Part shown: positions 1 through 5,859 of the stretch, in pieces
Position numbering within the stretch: position 1 is the stretch's first letter
How the letters are laid out: each line of letters begins with the position of its first letter
NCBI GenBank assembly: GCA_007119305.1
Contig: SKPY01000249.1
Coordinates: 1-6,051 of the forward strand
Length of the DNA: 6,051 bases
Source of the DNA: Nitriliruptorales bacterium
Lineage (GTDB): Bacteria; Actinomycetota; Nitriliruptoria; Euzebyales; Egibacteraceae
Reading direction: 5' to 3'
The notes under the pieces: generated by a model
The model's database searches: none
Told to the model about the DNA's origin: nothing
The model's input: only the letters and a program-made list of their open reading frames with translations
Program-made: the position numbers and the translations under genes

Positions 1-777
1 CGCCAGGTCGCGACGGCGGGCGCGCTGCTCGGCGGTGGACTCGGGCGCGGCGTCCAGCGCGGTCTCGAGCGCCTCGCGCAGCCACGCGCCGCTGGGCAGG
101 TGGGCCGCGAGGGCGGTCACGTCCTCGACGATGTGGTCTGCCGCCCGCCCGATCGCGGCGGCGGGGTTGTTCAGCTCGTGGGCGATCCCGGCGGCCAGCT
201 CGCCGAGGGTCGCCATCTTCTCGGACTGCACGAGCCGGGCCTGGGCGTGCTCGAGGCGTGCGAGCGCCCGAGCGAGCTCGTCGCGCTCGGAGCGCAGCGT
301 CTGGCTGAGCGCCTCGTTCTCGAGCTGCAGCTCGACCGCGCGGCGATGGCGGCGTGCGAGGGAGCGCAGCAGCACGTTGGTGAACAGGCGCGACAGCGTG
401 ACGTCGGTGCGCAGCGCCTCGTCGAGCGTGTCGTAGCTCAGGGGGATCGTCTGCACGTCCGTGGCCGCGCGGCAGGTGAAGAAGGCGCGCTGGCGGGCCG
501 CCACGAAGCCGAGACCGACGATCCGCCCGGTCGTCCCGGCGTGGACGAGCACCTGGCCGGACGGGCTGTCGCGGTAGAGCTCGACGCGCCCCTCCTCGAC
601 GACCCAGATGCGGTCCGTGCGTGCCCCTTCCCGCAGGAACACGGTGCCCGCCGGGATCACCTCGCGGGGTGCGTCGCCGAGCACGCTGTCGAGCCGCTCG
701 ATCAGCGCCTCCTCGAGGCCCCGGTCGCTTGCCGCCAGATCGATGAGCGGCCCGCCGTCGTGTGCGCCGACGCTCAT
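1..777 (-). CDS. Sensor histidine kinase with N-terminal CRP-like (cNMP-binding fold) domain, partial
   Basis: I translated this frame by hand: it is open from an ATG at 777 down to the left edge, giving 259 residues, with the C-terminal ATPase part outside the window. Residues about 20-125 read as a CRP/FNR-type beta-barrel sensor domain (VIPAGTVFLREG, then IWVVEEGRVELY). A long helical, probably coiled-coil stretch covers about 140-190. A HisKA dimerisation/phosphoacceptor helix follows, with SEKMATLGELAAGIAHELNNP and phospho-accepting His200. No membrane segment is visible, so the sensor should be cytosolic. The family autophosphorylates the H-box histidine and passes the phosphate to a response regulator; none is seen here. 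The start overlaps the transporter stop (ATGA), which implies translational coupling. Aligned by length with E. coli CRP, the phosphate-binding cassette lacks the key Glu (Gly88 here) and Arg (Ala98, with Arg97 beside it), so cAMP binding is doubtful. Kinase identity is firm; ligand and partner are unknown. Confidence 0.88.
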   Translation of the reverse strand, partial: MSVGAHDGGPLIDLAASDRGLEEALIERLDSVLGDAPREVIPAGTVFLREGARTDRIWVVEEGRVELYRDSPSGQVLVHAGTTGRIVGLGFVAARQRAFFTCRAATDVQTIPLSYDTLDEALRTDVTLSRLFTNVLLRSLARRHRRAVELQLENEALSQTLRSERDELARALARLEHAQARLVQSEKMATLGELAAGIAHELNNPAAAIGRAADHIVEDVTALAAHLPSGAWLREALETALDAAPESTAEQRARRRDLA

Positions 778-2207
778 GGCAGCAACCCCACCAGGGACCA
801 CAGCCACGGTCCGGCGAGCACGAACAGCACGACGCCGGCCGTGCCGACGATCACGCCGGTGAGCGCGAGGTCGCGCGTCTGCACCCAGCCGGTCGAGTAG
901 GCGATCGCGTTGGGCGGCGTGGAGACCGGCAGGCTCATCGCGAGCGAGCAGCCCACCGCGATCAGCACGCCGACGGCGAGGGGAGCTGCGGCGACCGCGG
1001 GGCTCGCTGCCAGCGCGATCCCGAGGGGGACCAGCAGGTTGGCCGTGGCGCTGTTCGAGATGACCGTGCTGAGCACCAGCCCGGTGGCGGCGAGCACGAC
1101 GAGCAGCGCCGCGGTGGGCAGCTCCTGCCAGTCGACGAGGCCGAGGAGCCACTCGTCGAGCCCGGTCGCGGCCACCCCCGATGCGAGGGCGATCCCGCCC
1201 GCGACGAGCCACAGCACGTCCCAGCGCACGCCGCGCAGGTCGTCCGCCCCGAACACGCGGGTGGCGAGCAGCACGATGACCGGCACGAACCCCACGATGG
1301 TGGCCGGCACCCCGTGCAGGGGCTCGGTGAGCCACAGCAGGACCGTGACGACGAACGTGGCGTAGAAGACGACGGCCGGTCGTGAGCGCTCGAACTTCGG
1401 GGTCAGGTCGAGTGCGAGGTCTCGCCCGGAGGACGGGAACAGGCGGCCGAGCAGCAGCCACGCTCCGATGAGCACCACGAGCATGAACGGCACGGTCATC
1501 GCCATCCACTGCACGAAGGTGATCGGCACGCCCGCGTCGACCAGCCCGCCGAGCGCGATCGCGTTGGGTGGCGACCCGACCGGGGTTCCGAGGCCCCCGA
1601 CGTTCGCGGCCACCGGGATCGACAGGACGAGCCCGGTGCGCAGCCGGTCACCGGGTTCGAGCGTCGCCACGAGCGGCAGGACGACGGCCATCATCGTCGC
1701 CGTCGTCGCGGTGTTGCTCATGAACATCGACAGCACCGCGGTGATCGTCATCATGCCGAGCATGATCGCCCGGGGCGACGACCCGAACGGCCGGAGCAGC
1801 ACCGCGGCGAGGTTGCGGTCGAGCGCGAACTTGGCTGCCCCGTCGGCGAGGAAGAACCCGCCGAGGAAGAGGATGAGCACCGGGTGCGCCAGCGCCTCGT
1901 AGAACGTCGCGAAGGCCGGCGGGTCGTAGGCCGCGGGCAGGGCCAGCAGCGCCTGATCGCTGACGAGGGCGATCTCCGCCCCGATGATCACCGCGGCGGT
2001 CGCGAACAGCGGGATCGCCTCGCTCACCCACAGCACGATCGCCAGCAGGAAGATCGCGAGCATCCGCTCGCCGGGCGCGTCCAGGCCCGGGACGTCGACG
2101 ACGAGCGGGAGCGCGAACGCCACCGGGGCGAGGACGAGTCCCACCCGCTGCAGCCCGGACATGGGCTCGGCTGCCGGCGACCGGCGGCGGTGCGTTCTCG
2201 TGGACAC
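774..2207 (-). CDS. DASS/SLC13-family (ArsB/NhaD superfamily) anion transporter
   Basis: This is a 477-residue, strongly hydrophobic inner-membrane protein with about a dozen membrane segments, the usual length for bacterial divalent anion:Na+ symporters that move dicarboxylates or sulfate. The two-fold inverted repeat of the family is visible. The first half has MSNTATT (Ser164-Asn165-Thr166) followed by GTPVGSPPNAIA (207-218). The second has ISNSATA (Ser384-Asn385-Ser386) followed by STPPNAIA (429-436). In characterised members the paired SNT motifs bind Na+ and the substrate carboxylate; here the second is SNS, a conservative change. I chose the GTG start at 2207 because AGGGGAG sits 3 bases before it; an in-frame ATG at 2162 would drop the basic N-terminal 15 residues. 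It lies 30 bases after the methyltransferase-like gene and overlaps the kinase gene, so all three are probably co-transcribed. Substrate (C4-dicarboxylate, citrate, sulfate or other) and transport mode cannot be told from sequence alone. Confidence 0.9.
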   Translation of the reverse strand: MSTRTHRRRSPAAEPMSGLQRVGLVLAPVAFALPLVVDVPGLDAPGERMLAIFLLAIVLWVSEAIPLFATAAVIIGAEIALVSDQALLALPAAYDPPAFATFYEALAHPVLILFLGGFFLADGAAKFALDRNLAAVLLRPFGSSPRAIMLGMMTITAVLSMFMSNTATTATMMAVVLPLVATLEPGDRLRTGLVLSIPVAANVGGLGTPVGSPPNAIALGGLVDAGVPITFVQWMAMTVPFMLVVLIGAWLLLGRLFPSSGRDLALDLTPKFERSRPAVVFYATFVVTVLLWLTEPLHGVPATIVGFVPVIVLLATRVFGADDLRGVRWDVLWLVAGGIALASGVAATGLDEWLLGLVDWQELPTAALLVVLAATGLVLSTVISNSATANLLVPLGIALAASPAVAAAPLAVGVLIAVGCSLAMSLPVSTPPNAIAYSTGWVQTRDLALTGVIVGTAGVVLFVLAGPWLWSLVGLLP

Positions 2208-2237
2208 GTTCTCCCCTGGACGTCCTGGGCGCCATCA

Positions 2238-2891
2238 TCACACGTGCTCTGGGCGCCGGGCGAGGTAGACCCGATCGGGCTCGCCGCGCTCGACCGCGAT
2301 CGCGTGCACCTCGACCTGCGCGAAGTGCTGCTCGAGGCGGGCCTGGAACGCCGGCGCGGCATGGGCGCTCCACACGGCGAGCCGCCCGCCGGGCGCAAGC
2401 GTCCTGCGCAGGGCCTGAAGCCCTGCACGGCCGTACAGCCACGCGTTGGCCGGCAGGAGCGTCCAGTCCGGCCCGTTGTCGACGTCGAGGCACACGGCGT
2501 CGAAGCGCTCCCCGGCGTGCTCGAGCCAGCGGGTGAGATCGGCGCAGACCAGCTCGACCCGCGGGTCGCGCCAGGCGTCGCCGGTCAGCCGGCCGAGATG
2601 CTCCCGCTGCCAGCGCAGCACCGGCGCGGCGAGCTCGACGACGACGATGCGTGCCACCCCGGGGGCGGCGACAGCCGCGGCAAGCGAGTAGCCGAGCCCC
2701 AGCCCGCCGAGCAGCACCGACGCCGGCCGGCGCACGCCGGCCAGCGCGGCGTGCACGAGCCGGCGCTCGCTGGCTCCGCCGGCGTAGGTCGCCATGAGGA
2801 AGACCCCGCCGGCGATGATCTCGAAGTCCCCGTCGTGCTCGCGGAGCACGAACTCCCCGTGCGGGGTGGCGCAGCGCTCGACGACGTGCAT
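2238..2891 (-). CDS. Spermidine-synthase-like SAM-dependent methyltransferase-fold protein
   Basis: This 217-residue soluble protein has a Rossmann-type methyltransferase fold. Visible motifs are the glycine-rich nucleotide loop GGLGLGY (62-68), the acidic end of the second strand in VVVELAAP (Glu86), CADLTRWL (116-123), and LDVDNGP (135-141) at the position of the catalytic Asp region of spermidine synthases. APGGRLAVWSA (166-176) marks the following strand. It resembles the short actinobacterial proteins often annotated 'spermidine synthase' (COG0421-like), but the usual N-terminal beta-barrel is only vestigial, so true aminopropyl transfer is uncertain. The reading frame stays open upstream to an ATG at 3083, but that extension would overlap the thioredoxin gene and does not look like a domain. 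The ATG at 2891 lies 13 bases after AAAGGAG, a long gap; an in-frame CTG four residues earlier would be better spaced. It is first in the minus-strand cluster with the transporter and kinase and divergent from thioredoxin. Its role there is unknown. Confidence 0.75.
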   Translation of the reverse strand: MHVVERCATPHGEFVLREHDGDFEIIAGGVFLMATYAGGASERRLVHAALAGVRRPASVLLGGLGLGYSLAAAVAAPGVARIVVVELAAPVLRWQREHLGRLTGDAWRDPRVELVCADLTRWLEHAGERFDAVCLDVDNGPDWTLLPANAWLYGRAGLQALRRTLAPGGRLAVWSAHAAPAFQARLEQHFAQVEVHAIAVERGEPDRVYLARRPEHV

Positions 2892-3030
2892 GCACCGCAG
2901 TGTGCTCCTTTGGGGCCGGGCCGCGCAGCCGACGGAGCCCCCGGGAATGCCCGCGCGCGCCGCGGTGTTGATACCCCCATGGGTATACGCGGGGGAGCCG
3001 AGCCCCGCCCGGACGGCAACTGGAGTCGTG
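2892..3030. promoter_or_regulatory. Divergent intergenic promoter region
   Basis: This 139-base stretch separates the minus-strand cluster from the plus-strand thioredoxin/molybdoprotein pair and must hold promoters for both directions. It contains the inverted repeat at 2971-2986, a minus-strand SD (AAAGGAG, plus positions 2904-2910) and a plus-strand SD (TGGAG, 3021-3025). TATACG at 2984-2989 is a possible plus-strand -10 element, but no convincing -35 lies 17 bases before it. TATCAA read on the minus strand (2973-2968) is a possible -10 for the other direction. These promoter elements are guesses; the divergent arrangement is seen directly. Confidence 0.5.
2971..2986. promoter_or_regulatory. 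Inverted repeat resembling a CsoR/CstR-family operator
   Basis: The sequence ATACCCCCATGGGTAT has perfect 6-base arms (ATACCC/GGGTAT) around a 4-base spacer, 45 bases before the thioredoxin ATG. GC-tract palindromes flanked by TA steps of this type are the known targets of CsoR (copper-sensing) and CstR (persulfide-sensing) DUF156 repressors. As I recall it, the B. subtilis CsoR site has the same uneven 5-C/3-G layout with a spacer one base longer. The repeat overlaps a possible -10 (TATACG), as a repressor site would. No DUF156 gene is in the window, so the cognate regulator is inferred to lie elsewhere. The palindrome is certain; the regulator assignment is an inference. Confidence 0.6.
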
Positions 3031-3405
3031 ATGTCAACCGTCGAGCTGACCGCTGAGACCTTCGCCGACACGATCGCAGGCAACGACCTCGTCCTGATCG
3101 ACTTCTGGGCGTCGTGGTGTGGCCCCTGCCGGGTGTTCGGACCGATCTACGAGCGCGTCGCCGAGCGCACCCCTGACGCCGTGTTCGCCAAGGTGGACAC
3201 CGAGGCGCAGCAGGAGCTCGCCGCCGCCTTCCGGATCATGTCGATCCCGACGCTGATGGTGTTCCGGGAGGGGGTCCTCGTCTACGCCCAGCCGGGCGCC
3301 CTGCCGGAGGCAGCGCTCGAGGAGCTGATCGAGAAGGCCCGCGCGCTCGACATGGACGAGGTGCGCGCCGCCGCCACGGATGAGGAGCTGCGCCAGCCCG
3401 CCTAG
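3031..3405 (+). CDS. Thioredoxin
   Basis: This is a 124-residue cytosolic thioredoxin-fold protein with no signal peptide. The active site is FWASWCGPC (residues 25-33; redox Cys30 and Cys33), and the conserved cis-proline lies in SIPTLMVF (Pro73). The Gly of the C-terminal strand region is seen near 81-89 (GVLVYAQPG). The core ends near residue 103, and a charged helical tail of about 20 residues (LDMDEVRAAATDEEL) extends beyond classical thioredoxin length. The ATG at 3031 follows TGGAG by 5 bases; the open frame upstream to 2794 overlaps the divergent gene and is not coding. The family reduces protein disulfides, persulfides or sulfenic acids, with electrons usually from thioredoxin reductase. 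It is followed after 35 bases by the molybdopterin subunit gene and preceded by a CsoR/CstR-like operator, which would fit a stress- or sulfur-inducible thioredoxin rather than the housekeeping copy. That role is inferred. Confidence 0.95.
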   Translation: MSTVELTAETFADTIAGNDLVLIDFWASWCGPCRVFGPIYERVAERTPDAVFAKVDTEAQQELAAAFRIMSIPTLMVFREGVLVYAQPGALPEAALEELIEKARALDMDEVRAAATDEELRQPA

Positions 3406-3411
3406 GATGCC

Positions 3412-3429
3412 CGCGACGCCCACGTCGCG
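3412..3429 (+). other. Perfect 6-bp stem-loop between thioredoxin and molybdoprotein genes
   Basis: CGCGAC (3412-3417) and GTCGCG (3424-3429) pair perfectly around the 6-base loop GCCCAC. The hairpin starts 6 bases after the thioredoxin stop and ends directly at AAAGG (3430-3434), the likely ribosome binding site of the next gene. No U-tract follows, so a classical intrinsic terminator is unlikely. It could tune translation, processing or partial termination between the two genes. In DNA this GC-rich a 6-bp stem can also arise by chance. Confidence 0.35.
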
Positions 3430-3440
3430 AAAGGCAGCGG

Positions 3441-5762
3441 ATGGCTGGCACGCAGGACCGAGGACCGCACGTCGGCCGGGCGACCCCGCGCATCGAGGAT
3501 GCGCGGCTGGTCACCGGCCAGGGCCACTTCACCGACAACCTGCAGGTCACCGGCGTGCTCCACCTCGCGGTGCTGCGCTCGCCGCTTGCCCACGCACGGA
3601 TCGAGCACGTGGACGCGAGCTCGGCGCTGGGCCAGCCCGGCGTCGTGGCCGCGTTCAGCGCAGCGGACCTCGCCGGCACGTGGGCGCGGCCGTTGCCGGC
3701 GGGCGGGCCGCGTGGCACGTACCTGCCCGAGCACTGGCCGCTCGCGGTCGACAAGGTACGTCACGTCGGGGATCCCGTGGCGGTCGTCGTCGCGACGGAC
3801 CGCTACGCGGCCGCGGACGCCCTCGAGTTCATCGACGTCGACTACGAGCCGCTCGACGCGGTCGCCTCGGTCGAGGAGGCACAACAGCGTGCGGTCCGCG
3901 TGCACGACGGCGCCGAGGGCAACGTCGCGTTCCGCTACGAAGGCAAGCCGCTGGGTGATGTTGAGGCGGCGTTCGCGCAGGCCGACGTGGTCGTCGAGCG
4001 GCGCTACGTCCAGCAGCGCCTCGCGCCCAGTGCGCTCGAGCCCCGCACGACGCTCGCGGTGCCCGATCCGTCCGGCGGCCTCGTCCTGTACACCTCGACC
4101 CAGGTGCCCCACGAGGTGCGGGGCCACGTCGCGCGGATCCTCGGCGTGGACCCCCAGACCGTCCGCGTGGTCGCCCGCGACGTCGGCGGCGGCTTCGGCG
4201 CGAAGCTGAACCCCTACCCGGAGGACCTGCTGTGCGCCGCGCTCGCGCTGCGGCTCGAGCGCCCCGTGCGCTGGGCCGGGACGCGCAGCGAGGAGTTCCA
4301 GAGCACCAACCACGGCCGGGGTCAGGTGCAGGACGCGGCGGCGGCGGCGCGCGCGGACGGCACGCTGCTCGGCCTGCGCGTGCAGGTGACCGCGGACTGC
4401 GGCGCGTATCTCATGACGGGCACGGCGGCGACGCCGCTCATGGGCCGGCGCATGTTCCCGGGCTGCTACCGCTGGCAGGCGTACCGGTTCGATGGCACCG
4501 GCCTGTTCACGAACGCGACGCCGACGGATGCCTACCGGGGTGCTGGCCGGCCCGAGGCGACGTTCGGTGTCGAACGCGTGCTCGACGACCTCGCCGCCGC
4601 GCTCGGGCTGGACCCTGCCGAGCTGCGCCGGCGCAACTTCCCCGCCGCCGGCGAGTTCCCGTTCCCCAGCGTCGGCGGCTACGCCTACGACTCAGGCGAC
4701 TACGCAGCTGCGCTGGACGTGGCGCTCGCAGCCGTCGGCTACGAGGCGCTGCGCGCGGAGCAGGCCCGGCGGCGCGACGCGGGCGCGCCCCGGCTGCTCG
4801 GCATCGGCCTGTCGAGCTACGTGGAGGTCTGCGGGTTCGGGCCCGGCAACGGGGAGACCGGCGGGCTGCGGGTGGAGCGCGACGGCCGGGTGCGGGTGTT
4901 CAGCGGCCTGACGCCGCAGGGGCAGGGCACGGCGACCAGCCTCGCGCAGATCGCCGCCGACGCGCTCGGCCTGACCCCCGGCGCCGTCGACGTGATCCAC
5001 TCGGACACCGCGCTGGTGCCCGTGGGCTCCGGCACCTACGGCTCGCGCTCGATGCCGGTGGGCGCCCAGGCGGTGCGCGTCGCAGCCGGCGAGGTGGCCA
5101 CCCAGGCCCGGCGGGTCGCCGCCCATCTGCTCGAGGCCGCCGCGGACGACATCGAGGTCACCGCGGGCGGCTTCGCGGTCCGGGGCTCCCCGGACGCGGC
5201 GCTCACGCTCGCGGAGGTCGCCGCGGCCGCCTGGAAGGGCAACGTCCCCGACGGCATGCCGCCGGCGCTCGAGGCGTCCACCCGCTACCAGCCGGACGGC
5301 CTCACGTTCCCCTTCGGCACGCACGTCGCCGTCGTCGAGGTGGACACCGACACCGGGGCGGTCCGGGTGGTGCGCTTCGTCGCGGTGGACGACGTGGGCA
5401 CCGTCATCAACCCGCTCGTGCTCGACGGGCAGCGCCACGGCGGCCTCGCACAGGGCATCGCGCAGGCCCTGTACGAGAGCGTGGACTACGACGAGGCGGG
5501 CAACCTCGTGTCGGGCACCTTCATCGACTACCTCACCCCGACGGCGCCCGACCTGCCGCCCTACGAGCTGCACGCCACGGTCACGCCGAGCCCGGCCAAC
5601 CCCATGGGCGTCAAAGGCGTCGGGGAGGCCGGCGCCATCGGCGCGACCCCGGCGGTCGTCAACGCCGTCGTCGACGCGCTGCGGCACCTCGGGGTCGACG
5701 ACGTGGCGATGCCGTGCACACCCCAGCGCGTGTGGCGGGCGCTCCAGGACGCGCGCCGCTGA
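3441..5762 (+). CDS. Xanthine dehydrogenase-family molybdopterin-binding subunit (form II CoxL-like)
   Basis: This 773-residue protein is full length for the large subunit of molybdenum hydroxylases such as CO, xanthine, aldehyde or aromatic dehydrogenases. The N-terminal domain begins VGRATPRIEDARLVTGQGHF (11-30) and has HVGDPVA (108-114). The Mo-binding part shows TSTQVPH with Gln221, DVGGGFGAK (247-255), AYRGAGRPE (364-372), TPQGQGTAT (491-499), GSGTYGSRS (529-537) and KGVGEAG (725-731), with Glu729 as the expected catalytic base. AYRGAGR is the form II signature; true CO dehydrogenase has AYxCSFR, whose Cys holds Cu, and that Cys is absent here, so CO oxidation is not supported. The enzyme would hydroxylate an unknown organic substrate using molybdopterin cytosine dinucleotide. 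Such enzymes normally need a 2Fe-2S small subunit and an FAD medium subunit, and neither gene adjoins it in the window. The ATG at 3441 follows AAAGG by 6 bases. It probably shares a transcript with thioredoxin. Confidence 0.93.
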   Translation: MAGTQDRGPHVGRATPRIEDARLVTGQGHFTDNLQVTGVLHLAVLRSPLAHARIEHVDASSALGQPGVVAAFSAADLAGTWARPLPAGGPRGTYLPEHWPLAVDKVRHVGDPVAVVVATDRYAAADALEFIDVDYEPLDAVASVEEAQQRAVRVHDGAEGNVAFRYEGKPLGDVEAAFAQADVVVERRYVQQRLAPSALEPRTTLAVPDPSGGLVLYTSTQVPHEVRGHVARILGVDPQTVRVVARDVGGGFGAKLNPYPEDLLCAALALRLERPVRWAGTRSEEFQSTNHGRGQVQDAAAAARADGTLLGLRVQVTADCGAYLMTGTAATPLMGRRMFPGCYRWQAYRFDGTGLFTNATPTDAYRGAGRPEATFGVERVLDDLAAALGLDPAELRRRNFPAAGEFPFPSVGGYAYDSGDYAAALDVALAAVGYEALRAEQARRRDAGAPRLLGIGLSSYVEVCGFGPGNGETGGLRVERDGRVRVFSGLTPQGQGTATSLAQIAADALGLTPGAVDVIHSDTALVPVGSGTYGSRSMPVGAQAVRVAAGEVATQARRVAAHLLEAAADDIEVTAGGFAVRGSPDAALTLAEVAAAAWKGNVPDGMPPALEASTRYQPDGLTFPFGTHVAVVEVDTDTGAVRVVRFVAVDDVGTVINPLVLDGQRHGGLAQGIAQALYESVDYDEAGNLVSGTFIDYLTPTAPDLPPYELHATVTPSPANPMGVKGVGEAGAIGATPAVVNAVVDALRHLGVDDVAMPCTPQRVWRALQDARR

Positions 5763-5775
5763 ACGGCGCCGCACC

Positions 5776-5790
5776 CGCCCGCAGTGGGCG
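5776..5790. terminator. Possible weak hairpin in convergent gap
   Basis: CGCCC (5776-5780) and GGGCG (5786-5790) can pair around GCAGT, starting 13 bases after the molybdoprotein stop. The gap at 5763-5859 separates two convergent genes, where terminators for both directions are expected. No U-tract follows on either strand and the stem is only 5 bp, so this is a weak candidate; Rho-dependent termination is equally possible. Confidence 0.2.
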
Positions 5791-5859
5791 AGCTGGCGGA
5801 TGCCCTTGTCGGCGTGTGGATGCCACGGCGGCACGAGCCGGAACCACCACCGTCGGTGA

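Noticed and set aside
100..900. Plus-strand open frame of 266 residues opposite the kinase
   Set aside because: The opposite strand encodes clear CRP-like and HisKA motifs in a continuous frame; this one is its shadow.
2218..2225. GGACGTCC palindrome between the methyltransferase-like and transporter genes
   Set aside because: It is only 8 bases long in GC-rich DNA within an apparent operon gap, so it is likely chance.
1648..2895. Minus-strand open frame of 415 residues across two genes
   Set aside because: It has extreme Arg/Ala content and crosses the boundary of two convincingly coding genes in another frame.
2968..2989. TTGATA/TATACG as a sigma-70 promoter for thioredoxin
   Set aside because: The two elements are only 10 bases apart, far from the needed 16-18; the resemblance mostly reflects the operator arms.
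2794..3030. Upstream extension of the thioredoxin frame to an ATG at 2794
   Set aside because: It runs antisense through the divergent gene and the promoter region. The family start (MSTVELT) has its own SD at 3021-3025.
1884..3056. Plus-strand open frame of 390 residues
   Set aside because: It is antisense to the transporter and methyltransferase-like genes, with low-complexity composition and no motifs.
2892..3083. N-terminal extension of the methyltransferase-like frame to an ATG at 3083 (minus strand)
   Set aside because: It would overlap the well-supported thioredoxin start and the operator palindrome. The extra 64 residues show no recognisable domain, and an SD lies just upstream of the 2891 ATG.
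3441..5762. Annotation as aerobic carbon monoxide dehydrogenase CoxL
   Set aside because: The active-site loop is AYRGAGR, not AYxCSFR. The Cu-binding Cys is missing, so only a form II CoxL-like call is supported.
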